Counted from the first letter of the stretch, positions 1 through 7,942 are shown. The stretch: DNA of 10,649 nt from Deltaproteobacteria bacterium (GCA_019314155.1 JAFCZV010000039.1:1-10649), one strand, 5' to 3'. The notes: generated by a model not told the origin, from the letters alone. Made by a program: numbers and translations.

Positions 1-152
1 CATTGCCATAGTTTATTGATTTGCTCTTGCCTTAACATTTGATTTTGGTGTATGTAGTTTTATGTCTTGAAGTGGGGGCAACAATTGATAAAACGCTTAT
101 TAATGGTATCTGTACTCGAATAGCCTCTTATAAAATCTCAAAATCTTGTGGT

Positions 153-581
153 CTACTTAATTTTTTCCAAATTATAGGATAAACGCTTTTCAATCTCCTG
201 ACGAAAATCACGATTGAACGATTGTTCCTTGGAAGTACCACTTTCAGTAGAAGAAAATAGTATCAATTCATGTGCCGTCTCTGAAAGACTCTTAATTCGC
301 ACTTTCATAGTATCTACATCTTCACCACGAGCGATAATGACGAGCACATTGAATTTTGGCTGTTCAATCTTCTCGACGACTTCGAGCCCAGCCCAGTCGA
401 GAGTTTCGTATGTAGCCCTAAGCAGTTCATTAAACGGGACCGTTTCAAAAACCATAACTTTGGCGCTCCCTTGAGAATTTGTTTCCGCCAATCCATAGGG
501 TTTAGAACATCCGTTGAGGAAAAAAAGGCCTAGCGTGCAGGCTAAAAAACAAAAAAAATTGAGGGGTCTTCTTGTCCACAT
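153..581 (-). CDS. Small predicted lipoprotein of unknown function (DUF3568-like pattern)
   Basis: Encodes 142 aa from the ATG at 579-581. The N-terminus has the form of a lipoprotein signal: basic MWTRR, a hydrophobic stretch, then the lipobox LNGC, whose Cys (about residue 25) would be lipidated by Lgt and cut by LspA. This places the protein on a membrane facing the periplasm. The start was chosen because AAAGGAG lies upstream (GGAG 12 nt away) and because it puts the signal at the N-terminus. A longer in-frame ORF from 671 would bury the signal behind 30 mostly basic residues and has no good ribosome site. The mature part has one helix (YETLDWAGLEVVE) followed by alternating beta segments (NVLVIIARG, MKVRIKSLSE, ELILFSS) and a C-terminal helix. 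This order resembles the small DUF3568-type lipoproteins of Desulfobacterota, but that assignment is from memory of the pattern only. It is transcribed away from the kinase, so no functional link is shown. Confidence 0.72.
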   Translation of the reverse strand: MWTRRPLNFFCFLACTLGLFFLNGCSKPYGLAETNSQGSAKVMVFETVPFNELLRATYETLDWAGLEVVEKIEQPKFNVLVIIARGEDVDTMKVRIKSLSETAHELILFSSTESGTSKEQSFNRDFRQEIEKRLSYNLEKIK

Positions 582-1006
582 TTTAGATTTGTGCTCCTTT
601 CGTTTCTTACGTTTGACTTCGTACGCTGTCGCCCTCCTGGTGGCAAAGGCCCACTGACATAACAATGCCATCCGCTTTATTTTTTTTCAAATGAGGACTA
701 TCGGCTCCAATCTGAGCGAATTTATTATATAGTTTTAATTGAAAAATGTCATCAGTATTGTTAAACATATTAAGATTTAAGCATCATGCAAGTATTCGCA
801 AATATGTTTTACTCAGGATGACCTAACCTGTTTAAAATATTTCAATGTTAGTATAGTCCTCAGTCGCTATTAAGGTGAAAATTGTGGATTGTTGGCTCAA
901 ATTCCGCACCTTTTGTTTACTAAAGCGACTACAAGATACTTTGGTTTGGTACCGATGCCTTGAATTACATTCATGTCTTTGTAAAACTGACAATTTGAGA
1001 GGCCAT
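582..1006. other. Divergent intergenic region between lipoprotein and kinase genes
   Basis: This 425-bp spacer is AT-rich in its middle (about 690-860). It carries the minus-strand promoter described separately. For the plus strand the best -10-like hexamer is TATAGT at 852-857, but it lacks a good -35. Another weak pair is ATGACC (818-823) with TTCAAT (841-846) at 17 nt spacing. Neither is strong, so the kinase promoter is unassigned. The plus-strand reading frame is open from a GTG at 875, but that part encodes no signal-like or family-like sequence. No repeat or tRNA was seen. Confidence 0.5.
724..752 (-). promoter_or_regulatory. Predicted sigma70-type promoter of the lipoprotein gene
   Basis: On the minus strand, ATGACA (747-752, five of six matches to the -35 consensus) is followed by a 17-nt spacer and a perfect TATAAT (724-729). 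Transcription would start near 717, giving a 5' leader of about 135 nt before the chosen start codon at 581. The leader is long enough for post-transcriptional control, but I see no convincing hairpin in it. Confidence 0.6.
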
Positions 1007-4000
1007 ATGAAACGTTATGCTTTAATTTTATTCGCTTTATCTATCTTGTTGCTGATAAATTCTTTACCAGCAAAGGACCTTCGGTCCGCGTCTCAAAATG
1101 ATTTATCAGAACTTTCAACAAAGATTAAACCTCTAGAACTCACGCCTGAAGAAGAAGCCTGGCTTAAAAAACACCCAATCATCCAGCTTGGCGCAGATCC
1201 TGACTTTGCGCCCTACTGCTTTGCAAATGAAAAAGGTGAGTATTCGGGTATTTCCGCTGATTTCATTCAAATCATTAGTGAAAGATTGGGCATTGTCATG
1301 GAAATGGTGCCAGGATTGAAATGGGTTGGTATTCTAGACCGAGTTAAAAACCACACGTTAGACGTTATTACGCCAGCACGAAAAACATCAGATAGAGAAA
1401 CATATTTAAATTTCACGCAACCCTATATTCCAACCCCGCTCATCATTATTACCCGATCAGAAGATACAGACATCAAAAGCCGTGACGATATTGCTGAAAA
1501 AAATATTGCGCTTGTTGAAGGGTGGGCCAGCCATCAAATGGTTGTTAATCAATATCCGAAAATAAAACAACTCTGGTTTCCTAAAGAGCTTGATGCCCTG
1601 ACGGCTGTGTCTCTTGGAAAGGCTGATGTCTATGTTGGGTCTCAGGGCACGACCGCTTATTTGATCGGCAAACATGGCATTGGAAACCTTAAGATCGCTG
1701 CTATATTCGATGACAGCATGGAAGGCCAGCGTTTCGGTGTCCGTAAGGACTGGCCGGAGCTGGCCACCATCCTTGACAAGGTATTGGATTCGATTCCGGA
1801 AAACGAACGTTTGAAAATAATCAATAAGTGGATCCTTGTCGGCTTTGACAAGAATAAACAAAAGAAGCTTGCGTTGACAAAAGAAGAAAAAGCTTGGCTG
1901 GCCGATCACAAGGATATCCGCCTCGGTGTGGATCCGTCCTGGCCGCCTTTTGAGTACTTTGACGCCACCAAAATATATTCTGGGATTGCCTCAGATTATG
2001 TCCAGCACCTGAACAAGAGGCTCAGTATTAATATGGCGCCGGTTCAAGGGCTACTTTGGCCTGAAGTCATGGAGAAAGCCAGAAATGGAGAAATCGATGT
2101 CCTACCATGTGTCGCCAAAACACCGAATCGATCCAAGTTCCTATTGTTTACCCGGTCATACATTAACTTTCCGATAGTTGTTCTAACAAGGAAGGATGCA
2201 CCTTTTGTTAGCAGCTTAAATGATTTTCCAAAGAACAAGATAGCAGTTGTTAAGGGTTATGCTCACCAAGAAATACTGGAACGGGATTATCCGGACCAGC
2301 AGTTTTATCTTGCAGGCAATATCGACGAGGCGCTTAGGGATTTATCTTATGGACAAGTCGATGCCTTTGTCGGCAACCTGGCCTCTATCACATATGCAAC
2401 CAAAAAAATGGGGTTAACCAATCTGAAAGTGGGAGCCACGACATCCTACAAAATGGAGCTGTCTTTTGCCGTTCGAAAAGACTGGCCGGAACTGGTCAAT
2501 ATTTTGGATAAGACTATTTATTCGATTTCGGATGCCGAAAAAACAAAAATCCATAATCACTGGATAAACGTCCGATTTGAGCAGCGTTTCGCCTGGAAGC
2601 TCGTATTACAAATCGTCATTCCCATTCTCATGGCGGGAGGAGTCATTCTTTTAGTGTTCATAAAGTGGAACAGGGCCCTTGTCCGGGAAGTTACTGAACG
2701 CAAGAAAAAGGAAAAGTTGATAATGTTAGGAGCGAAAATCAGCCAGTCGCTGACGGTGGGCGACACGCTTAAAGAAACGCTCCTGTCTATCGCGGAGATT
2801 TTTGTCAGGGAGCTGAATATGGCCTTCGCCCGCATCTGGATCGTTGATGAAACGGAGAATGTTCTCAAATTGTATGCCAGTTCCGGGTTGTACACCCATA
2901 TTGAGGGCGCACACGAAAGTATGCCCATCGGGGGTGATTCCAAAATCAGCCGCGTGGTGTTCGAACAGCGGCCCCATATCTCCAATAGCATTCAGGATAG
3001 TCCTTACCTTAAGGATAAAGACTGGGCCAGGGAACAAGGGCTCACGTCCTTTGCCGGTATTCCCATGATCGTCGAGGGCCGTTCGGTTGGTGCATTGGTC
3101 GTTTTTTCCCGGGAGGCCATCCAAGAGGATGCCATACACACCATTTTGTCTGTGACGGATTCCATAGCAGTAGCCATTGATCGCAACCGTGCCGAAGAGA
3201 CAGTGCGGGAGAGAGAGGAGAAATACAGATTGCTGGTGGAAAACCTCCCAAGTGTAGTATACAGAGGATTCGCCGACTGGTCTGCCGAGTTCTATGATAA
3301 TAAGATAGAGTTGTTGACCGGCTATAACATGCTCGATTTCAACTCGGGGAAACTGAAATGGTCAGCCTTGATTGTAGATGAGGATTTTGAAACCGTAAAA
3401 GAAAAATTCATTGAAGCGATGAAAACCGAAGAATCGTACATTAGGGAGTATCGAATTAAAACCAAGGCTGGCGATATTCTTTGGATGCAGGATAGAGGAC
3501 ATATCATCTGCAATGACAGTGGTAAGATTGAACATGTAGACGGAGTATTTTTTGATATTACCGAACGTAAGCAGATGGAGAAAGACCTCTTTAAAGCTAA
3601 GGTGGCAGCAGAGGAAAGCACCCGGGCCAAGAGCGATTTTCTGGCCAATATGAGCCATGAAATCCGCACGCCTATGAACGCTGTCATAGGAATGGCCCAT
3701 TTGGCCCTGCAGACGAATTTAACCCCCAAACAAGAGGACTATCTCAAAAAGATAGACACATCGGCCAAGTCACTTCTCAGGATCATCAACGATATTCTCG
3801 ATTTTTCCAAAATTGAAGCTGACAAGTTGGATATGGAATCAACAAATTTTCACTTGGAAGACGTTCTCGATAATTTGGCCAACATCGTACCCATCAAAGC
3901 ACTGGAAAAAGGCCTTGAAATCCTTTTTAAGGTGTCTCCGGACGTTCCTAGTTCACTGGTGGGCGATCCCTTGCGGCTCGGTCAGATTCTGTTAAACCTT

Positions 4001-5896
4001 TCCAATAATGCAATAAAATTTACCGAAGAGGGGGAAATCGTTATTTCCATCGACTTGGTGGACAAGAAGGAGGATCAGGCTGTTTTACAGTTTTCGGTCA
4101 GCGACACCGGTATCGGCATGACGGAAGAAGCAGCTTCAAAGCTCTTTCAGCCGTTCATCCAGGCCGACACGTCCACCACTCGCAAATATGGCGGCACGGG
4201 TTTGGGGTTAACCATCTGCAAGCGTCTGGTGGAGATGATGGACGGCGAGATTGGTGTGAAAAGCGTCCCAGGTAAAGGTAGCACCTTTACCTTTACCGCG
4301 GTATTCGGATTACACGAAGAAGTTAAAGCTTGGCTTCGTCCTGATAGAGATCTTCGCGGCATGCGGGTTCTGGTAGTGGACGACAGCATTACCTCGCAGG
4401 AAATCCTCAAGGACATGCTCGAATCCATGACCTTCGCGGTGTTGACGGTGGAGAGCGGTGAAGAGGCTTTGGTGGAGCTGGATCGGGCGATAGTTAAGGG
4501 AAATCCGTATCAATTGGTTCTGATGGACTGGAAAATGCCTCACATGGACGGGATCGAAACAGCCGGAAAGATCAACAAAAGTTTTAAGGAGTCGGAACAG
4601 CCCGCCGTTGTTATGGTCACGGCATACGGCCGCGAGGAGGTGATGGAGCGTGCCAAGCATGCAGGCATAAAGGGGTTTCTCATCAAGCCGGTAAATGCCT
4701 CGGTATTGTTCAATACGATCATGGATGTGTTTGGAAAAGAGATAGAAACAAAGCCGGTTAGGGAAATTAAAAAGGGGATCGACAGTGAAGTGCTTAACAC
4801 GATCTTTGGCGCACGGATTCTTCTGGTTGAGGACAACGAAATCAATCAACAGGTGGCGAGTGAGATTCTGGAGAATGCGGGCCTTGTGGTGGAGATTGCC
4901 AACCACGGCAAAGAAGCCGTGGAAAAGGTTCAGGCCGCTGAATTTGATGTGGTGCTGATGGACCTTCAGATGCCGGTCATGGATGGGATGACGGCGACGC
5001 GGGAGATAAGAAAATGGGAGGAGAATCTCAAAGATGAACAACCACCCGATCCAACACCTATTATTGCCATGACGGCGCATGCCATGGCAGGGGACCGTGA
5101 AAAATCTTTAGAGGCAGGGATGAACGATCATCTCACCAAGCCGATCGATCCAGACCAGCTTTTCACAGCCCTGATAAGATGGATTGAGCCCAAAGATCGC
5201 AAGGTCCCGGTCTACCTTGTTAGAAAGACAAGCGAGAAATTGGCAGGCCCGGATGATATACTTCTGCCTGATCTTCCTGGAATTTCGATCGAATCCGGTC
5301 TGAGAAAGGTCGGGGGGAACAGGAAACTCTACAGAAAACTGCTCGAAAAATTTCTCAGCAGCTACAAAAATGTTATCAACGAGATTAAAACATCTCTGAG
5401 AAACAGTGATATAGAACAGGCTGTGAGGCTGGCCCATACCGTCAAAGGAGTGTCCGGAAATCTCGGTGCCGATGAGTTGTTTCAGGCTGCCGGCAAACTC
5501 GAAAAAGAGATCAAACAAGGAAATAAGGATTCAATGGAACCTATCCTGAATAGCTTTGAGTCACATCTCAATGTTGTGATAGAATCCATAGAAAATATGC
5601 AGCAGCAAGATGATGTCAAAAAACAAAAGAAGGCGCCTTTGCTGGATCAGGACTCCCCTCTTGACCTATCTACAGTCCAGCCGCTCATGTCTGAACTGGT
5701 GGTGTTACTCGAGACTGATCTTATACAGGCCATGGATCGCATGAAAGTTCTGGAACAGTACCTTAATGTTTCTATCGTTGGCGACAAATTTGCGGAACTT
5801 GAAAGCCACATTGAAGGATTTGACACAGACAATGCTTTGAAATGCCTTAAAAATATTGCTCAAATCTTGGATATTTCATTGGAGGAGGATGCATAA
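1007..5896 (+). CDS. Multi-sensor hybrid histidine kinase (2x SBP_bac_3, TM, GAF, PAS, HisKA, HATPase, 2x REC, HPt)
   Basis: A 1629-aa inner-membrane sensor kinase of the BvgS/EvgS type. The ATG at 1007 is preferred over GTG 875 because GAGAGG lies 4 nt upstream and a signal peptide (MKRYALILFALSILLL) follows at once. Domains: periplasmic solute-binding domains at about 58-277 and 302-522, each introduced by a similar L-T-x-E-E-x-A-W-L helix; TM at about 532-552; GAF about 577-728; PAS/PAC about 734-860; HisKA with H-E-I-R-T-P at His884; HATPase with N1001, D1033-x-G-x-G and G1063-T-G-L-G; REC1 (D1125/D1126, phospho-acceptor D1174, K1227); REC2 (D1276, D1319, K1378); HPt about 1430-1520 with A-H-T-V-K-G at His1477. 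All residues needed for a four-step His-Asp-His relay are present. A helical tail (about 1545-1629) has no assigned family. Both binding domains keep the Arg (D-R-E-T-Y / N-R-S-K-F) and Asp (K-A-D-V / Q-V-D-A) typical of amino-acid binders, but the ligand is unknown. The stop codon overlaps the next gene by one base. Confidence 0.93.
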   Translation: MKRYALILFALSILLLINSLPAKDLRSASQNDLSELSTKIKPLELTPEEEAWLKKHPIIQLGADPDFAPYCFANEKGEYSGISADFIQIISERLGIVMEMVPGLKWVGILDRVKNHTLDVITPARKTSDRETYLNFTQPYIPTPLIIITRSEDTDIKSRDDIAEKNIALVEGWASHQMVVNQYPKIKQLWFPKELDALTAVSLGKADVYVGSQGTTAYLIGKHGIGNLKIAAIFDDSMEGQRFGVRKDWPELATILDKVLDSIPENERLKIINKWILVGFDKNKQKKLALTKEEKAWLADHKDIRLGVDPSWPPFEYFDATKIYSGIASDYVQHLNKRLSINMAPVQGLLWPEVMEKARNGEIDVLPCVAKTPNRSKFLLFTRSYINFPIVVLTRKDAPFVSSLNDFPKNKIAVVKGYAHQEILERDYPDQQFYLAGNIDEALRDLSYGQVDAFVGNLASITYATKKMGLTNLKVGATTSYKMELSFAVRKDWPELVNILDKTIYSISDAEKTKIHNHWINVRFEQRFAWKLVLQIVIPILMAGGVILLVFIKWNRALVREVTERKKKEKLIMLGAKISQSLTVGDTLKETLLSIAEIFVRELNMAFARIWIVDETENVLKLYASSGLYTHIEGAHESMPIGGDSKISRVVFEQRPHISNSIQDSPYLKDKDWAREQGLTSFAGIPMIVEGRSVGALVVFSREAIQEDAIHTILSVTDSIAVAIDRNRAEETVREREEKYRLLVENLPSVVYRGFADWSAEFYDNKIELLTGYNMLDFNSGKLKWSALIVDEDFETVKEKFIEAMKTEESYIREYRIKTKAGDILWMQDRGHIICNDSGKIEHVDGVFFDITERKQMEKDLFKAKVAAEESTRAKSDFLANMSHEIRTPMNAVIGMAHLALQTNLTPKQEDYLKKIDTSAKSLLRIINDILDFSKIEADKLDMESTNFHLEDVLDNLANIVPIKALEKGLEILFKVSPDVPSSLVGDPLRLGQILLNLSNNAIKFTEEGEIVISIDLVDKKEDQAVLQFSVSDTGIGMTEEAASKLFQPFIQADTSTTRKYGGTGLGLTICKRLVEMMDGEIGVKSVPGKGSTFTFTAVFGLHEEVKAWLRPDRDLRGMRVLVVDDSITSQEILKDMLESMTFAVLTVESGEEALVELDRAIVKGNPYQLVLMDWKMPHMDGIETAGKINKSFKESEQPAVVMVTAYGREEVMERAKHAGIKGFLIKPVNASVLFNTIMDVFGKEIETKPVREIKKGIDSEVLNTIFGARILLVEDNEINQQVASEILENAGLVVEIANHGKEAVEKVQAAEFDVVLMDLQMPVMDGMTATREIRKWEENLKDEQPPDPTPIIAMTAHAMAGDREKSLEAGMNDHLTKPIDPDQLFTALIRWIEPKDRKVPVYLVRKTSEKLAGPDDILLPDLPGISIESGLRKVGGNRKLYRKLLEKFLSSYKNVINEIKTSLRNSDIEQAVRLAHTVKGVSGNLGADELFQAAGKLEKEIKQGNKDSMEPILNSFESHLNVVIESIENMQQQDDVKKQKKAPLLDQDSPLDLSTVQPLMSELVVLLETDLIQAMDRMKVLEQYLNVSIVGDKFAELESHIEGFDTDNALKCLKNIAQILDISLEEDA
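4271..4291 (+). repeat. Perfect 9-bp inverted repeat inside the kinase gene
   Basis: GGTAAAGGT (4271-4279) and ACCTTTACC (4283-4291) are exact reverse complements separated by 3 nt, so the mRNA could fold into a tight hairpin. The bases encode the conserved G-K-G-S-T-F-T end of the HATPase domain, so protein constraint explains most of it and no separate role is claimed. Confidence 0.45.
5881..5888 (+). promoter_or_regulatory. Strong ribosome binding site inside the kinase 3' end
   Basis: GGAGGAGG lies 7 nt before the ATG at 5896 and within the last codons of the kinase gene. Together with the TAATG stop/start overlap, this indicates translational coupling and co-expression of the kinase and its downstream HD-GYP partner. 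Confidence 0.75.
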
Positions 5897-7410
5897 TGGT
5901 TGACGATACCAATAAACAGAAAATTCTTATTGTAGACGATACTCCAGAAAATATTCAGATACTAATGGAGACATTAAAAGACGATTATAAGATTGTCGCA
6001 GCCATCAACGGTGAAAAAGCACTGAAAATGGCCGAAATGGTTCCGTTTCCCGATATAATCCTTTTGGATATTATGATGCCCGGTATGGATGGATATGAGG
6101 TTTGCAACAGGCTTAAAAACAATGAGAAGACCAAAAACATACCGGTTATTTTTATCACTGCGCTTAGCGAAGAAGAGGATGAAGCCAAAGGGCTTGCGTT
6201 GGGCGCGGTTGATTATATTGCCAAGCCTATTAATCCAGAACTTGTCAAAGCTCGTGTCCGAAATCATCTGGAGTTAAAAGGTTATCGGGATCATCTGGAA
6301 AAATTGGTGGGGGAACGAACTCGGGAAGTGATGCTGACTCAGGCCATTATGATTGAGAGCCTGGGAACTCTGGCGGAATATCGGGATCCTGAAACAGGGG
6401 GACATATCAAAAGAACTCAAAATTATGTAAAAGCCTTGGCCCAGCATTTGAAGGATCATCCAAGATTTCGAAATGAATTGAATGATGAAACTATCGAGTT
6501 GTTATACATATCGGCTCCGCTTCATGATGTGGAGAAACTAGGCGTAAGAGACCATGTCTTAATGAAGCCGGGGAAATTGACAGATGAAGAATTTGAAATA
6601 ATGAAAAAGCATACAAAGTTTGGTCATGATGCATTACATATTACTGAACAAAAATTAGGGAAAAGTTCCTTTTTGCGTTATGCTAGAGAAATTGCCTTTT
6701 CGCACCAGGAAAAATGGGACGGATCGGGGTACCCGCAAGGGTTGAAGGGAGATGAGATACCAATTTCTGGCCGTTTGATGGCTCTGGCGGATGTGTATGA
6801 CGCATTGATCAGTAAGCGTGTTTATAAGCCGCCTTTTCCTCATGAAAAAGCAGTCAGTATCATTATGGAAGGAAAAGAAACCCATTTTGATCCTGATATC
6901 GTCGATGCTTTCATTAAATTGGAAAACACCTTTCGCAACATTGCATTGACTTTCGCAGATTTCGAGGAAGAACGACAGATGCTTGAAGGTGGAAAACCGA
7001 TTGAAGCTAAAGACTGCAAACGGATCGAGAAAATTTTGTTGGTTGAAGACAACGAGATTAATTTGGAAATCATGCAAAGCCAACTGGTGTCCCTGGGGTA
7101 CCAAGTTGACACTGCCATAAATGGTAAACAAGCGTTGATCAAATTTCAGAAAAAAAATTATGATATAATTTTAACAGATCTTGAAATGCCCGAGATGGAT
7201 GGATATGCACTAGCTGCTGAAATCCGACAAATTGAAGAGAACTCTAAAGAACCGATGCCTATTCTTGCCGTTACAGCAAGCGATTTTGATTTAACAAAAG
7301 AACGCGCGATATCCTTAGGGTTCAACGGGTACATGTTGAAGCCGTTTGAAATAGATGTATTGGAGAAAAAGCTGGCAAGCATTATCTGTGCTAAAAGAGA
7401 CGGATTGTGA
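5896..7410 (+). CDS. REC/HD-GYP/REC response regulator (putative c-di-GMP phosphodiesterase, altered active site)
   Basis: A 504-aa cytoplasmic regulator. REC1 (about 8-125) has D14/D15, phospho-acceptor D58, T88 and K110. A helical linker (about 126-160) leads to an HD-GYP domain (about 160-345). REC2 (about 378-497) has E384/D385, D428 and K482. HD-GYP domains hydrolyse cyclic-di-GMP using two or three metals. Of the expected ligands I see E166-x-x-x-H170, H210-D211, H239, H270 and D299, plus G-S-G-Y-P at 276-280. Two hallmark positions differ: Gly of H-D-x-G-K is Glu213 (HDVEK), and the second His of H-H-E is Gln271 (HQE). By my recollection of solved trinuclear HD-GYP structures, that His is a metal ligand, so activity may be lowered, changed or lost. 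The gene is translationally coupled to the kinase (TAATG) and is very likely its phosphorelay target. REC2 has L-T-D-x-E-M-P-x-M-D-G-Y, which resembles receivers of EvgS/BvgS-type kinases more than response-regulator receivers. Confidence 0.92.
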   Translation: MVDDTNKQKILIVDDTPENIQILMETLKDDYKIVAAINGEKALKMAEMVPFPDIILLDIMMPGMDGYEVCNRLKNNEKTKNIPVIFITALSEEEDEAKGLALGAVDYIAKPINPELVKARVRNHLELKGYRDHLEKLVGERTREVMLTQAIMIESLGTLAEYRDPETGGHIKRTQNYVKALAQHLKDHPRFRNELNDETIELLYISAPLHDVEKLGVRDHVLMKPGKLTDEEFEIMKKHTKFGHDALHITEQKLGKSSFLRYAREIAFSHQEKWDGSGYPQGLKGDEIPISGRLMALADVYDALISKRVYKPPFPHEKAVSIIMEGKETHFDPDIVDAFIKLENTFRNIALTFADFEEERQMLEGGKPIEAKDCKRIEKILLVEDNEINLEIMQSQLVSLGYQVDTAINGKQALIKFQKKNYDIILTDLEMPEMDGYALAAEIRQIEENSKEPMPILAVTASDFDLTKERAISLGFNGYMLKPFEIDVLEKKLASIICAKRDGL

Positions 7411-7431
7411 TAGAAAAGAAGATAAAGGTAA

Positions 7432-7447
7432 TTTGACAATAGTCAAA
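7432..7447. repeat. Short palindrome upstream of the single-receiver gene
   Basis: TTTGAC (7432-7437) and GTCAAA (7442-7447) are perfect inverted arms around AATA, 54 nt before the start codon at 7501. It could be an operator half-site pair or a weak hairpin in the operon mRNA. TTGACA at 7433-7438 is a perfect -35 hexamer, but no acceptable -10 follows at 16-18 nt, so an internal promoter is not supported. Confidence 0.3.
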
Positions 7448-7500
7448 ATGAGAATTTACGGGGGATGCGTTCACTTTGGCAGTTCAAAAGGGAGAAAGTT

Positions 7501-7905
7501 ATGGAAAGTAAGAAAGAAACTTTGAAAATTCTTATCATCGACGATGCTGAGATTGATCTGGATATTCTGGAATCCATCCTAAATCAGCTGGGTTTTCAAA
7601 ATATTATCAGAGCCAGCAGTGGTGAGGAAGGAGTCCAATTGGCAGAGAAGCACAGGCCGGACCTTGTTATGAGTGACATTATGATGCCCGGGATAGACGG
7701 GGGAGAAGTTCGACAACGTTTAAAAGAGAATCCCACTACTGAGGGTATTCCCGTAATCTTTACATCCTCTATCATAACCAAGAAGGAAGAAAAAGAATTA
7801 GGTGGGCTACTGCGAAGCGGAGATCAGCTTGTTGCTAAGCCTTACTCCTCCAGTGAGATATCAAAGGCGATCGATTTCGCCTTAGGTCCCACTATTGGAG
7901 TTTGA
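7501..7905 (+). CDS. Stand-alone receiver domain (CheY-like single-domain response regulator)
   Basis: The protein has 134 aa, almost all of it one receiver domain: acidic pair D14/D15, phospho-acceptor D59 in M-S-D-I-M-M-P-G, T88/S89 switch residues and K113 in A-K-P. The S89-to-K113 distance is about two residues longer than in CheY, in the stretch after the fourth strand (K-K-E-E-K-E-L). No output domain follows, so it probably acts by protein-protein contact or as a phosphate carrier or sink. The ATG at 7501 was chosen because AGGGAG (7489-7494) is 6 nt upstream. An ATG at 7465 would add 12 residues and has a G-run directly against it with no spacing. It lies 90 nt after the HD-GYP gene in the same direction with no terminator between them, so it probably belongs to the same transcript and relay. 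Confidence 0.87.
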   Translation: MESKKETLKILIIDDAEIDLDILESILNQLGFQNIIRASSGEEGVQLAEKHRPDLVMSDIMMPGIDGGEVRQRLKENPTTEGIPVIFTSSIITKKEEKELGGLLRSGDQLVAKPYSSSEISKAIDFALGPTIGV

Positions 7906-7942
7906 AAGGAATTGCATTTTACAACCGCCTGATTGCCATAAT

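Noticed and set aside
1..152. Tail of a gene entering from the left edge
   Set aside because: All forward frames hit stops within about 42 bases and no family-like residues are visible.
582..671. N-terminal extension of the lipoprotein frame to an ATG at 669-671 (minus strand)
   Set aside because: It has no good ribosome site and would put 30 mostly basic residues in front of a clear lipoprotein signal.
875..1006. N-terminal extension of the kinase frame from GTG 875
   Set aside because: The 44 added residues are cysteine-rich and unlike any kinase N-terminus, while ATG 1007 has its own ribosome site and starts a signal peptide.
4271..4291. Intragenic hairpin as a terminator or regulatory site
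   Set aside because: The bases encode the invariant end of the HATPase domain and no T-run follows, so a separate function is not supported.
4310..5080. 256-codon open frame on the minus strand inside the kinase gene
   Set aside because: It lies antisense to the well-conserved receiver domains and its translation resembles no family. It is best explained as a by-product of the coding strand's codon pattern, as are the other antisense frames across the signalling genes.
7433..7461. Internal promoter before the single-receiver gene based on a perfect TTGACA
   Set aside because: No acceptable -10 hexamer is found 16-18 nt downstream. The hexamer is part of a small palindrome.
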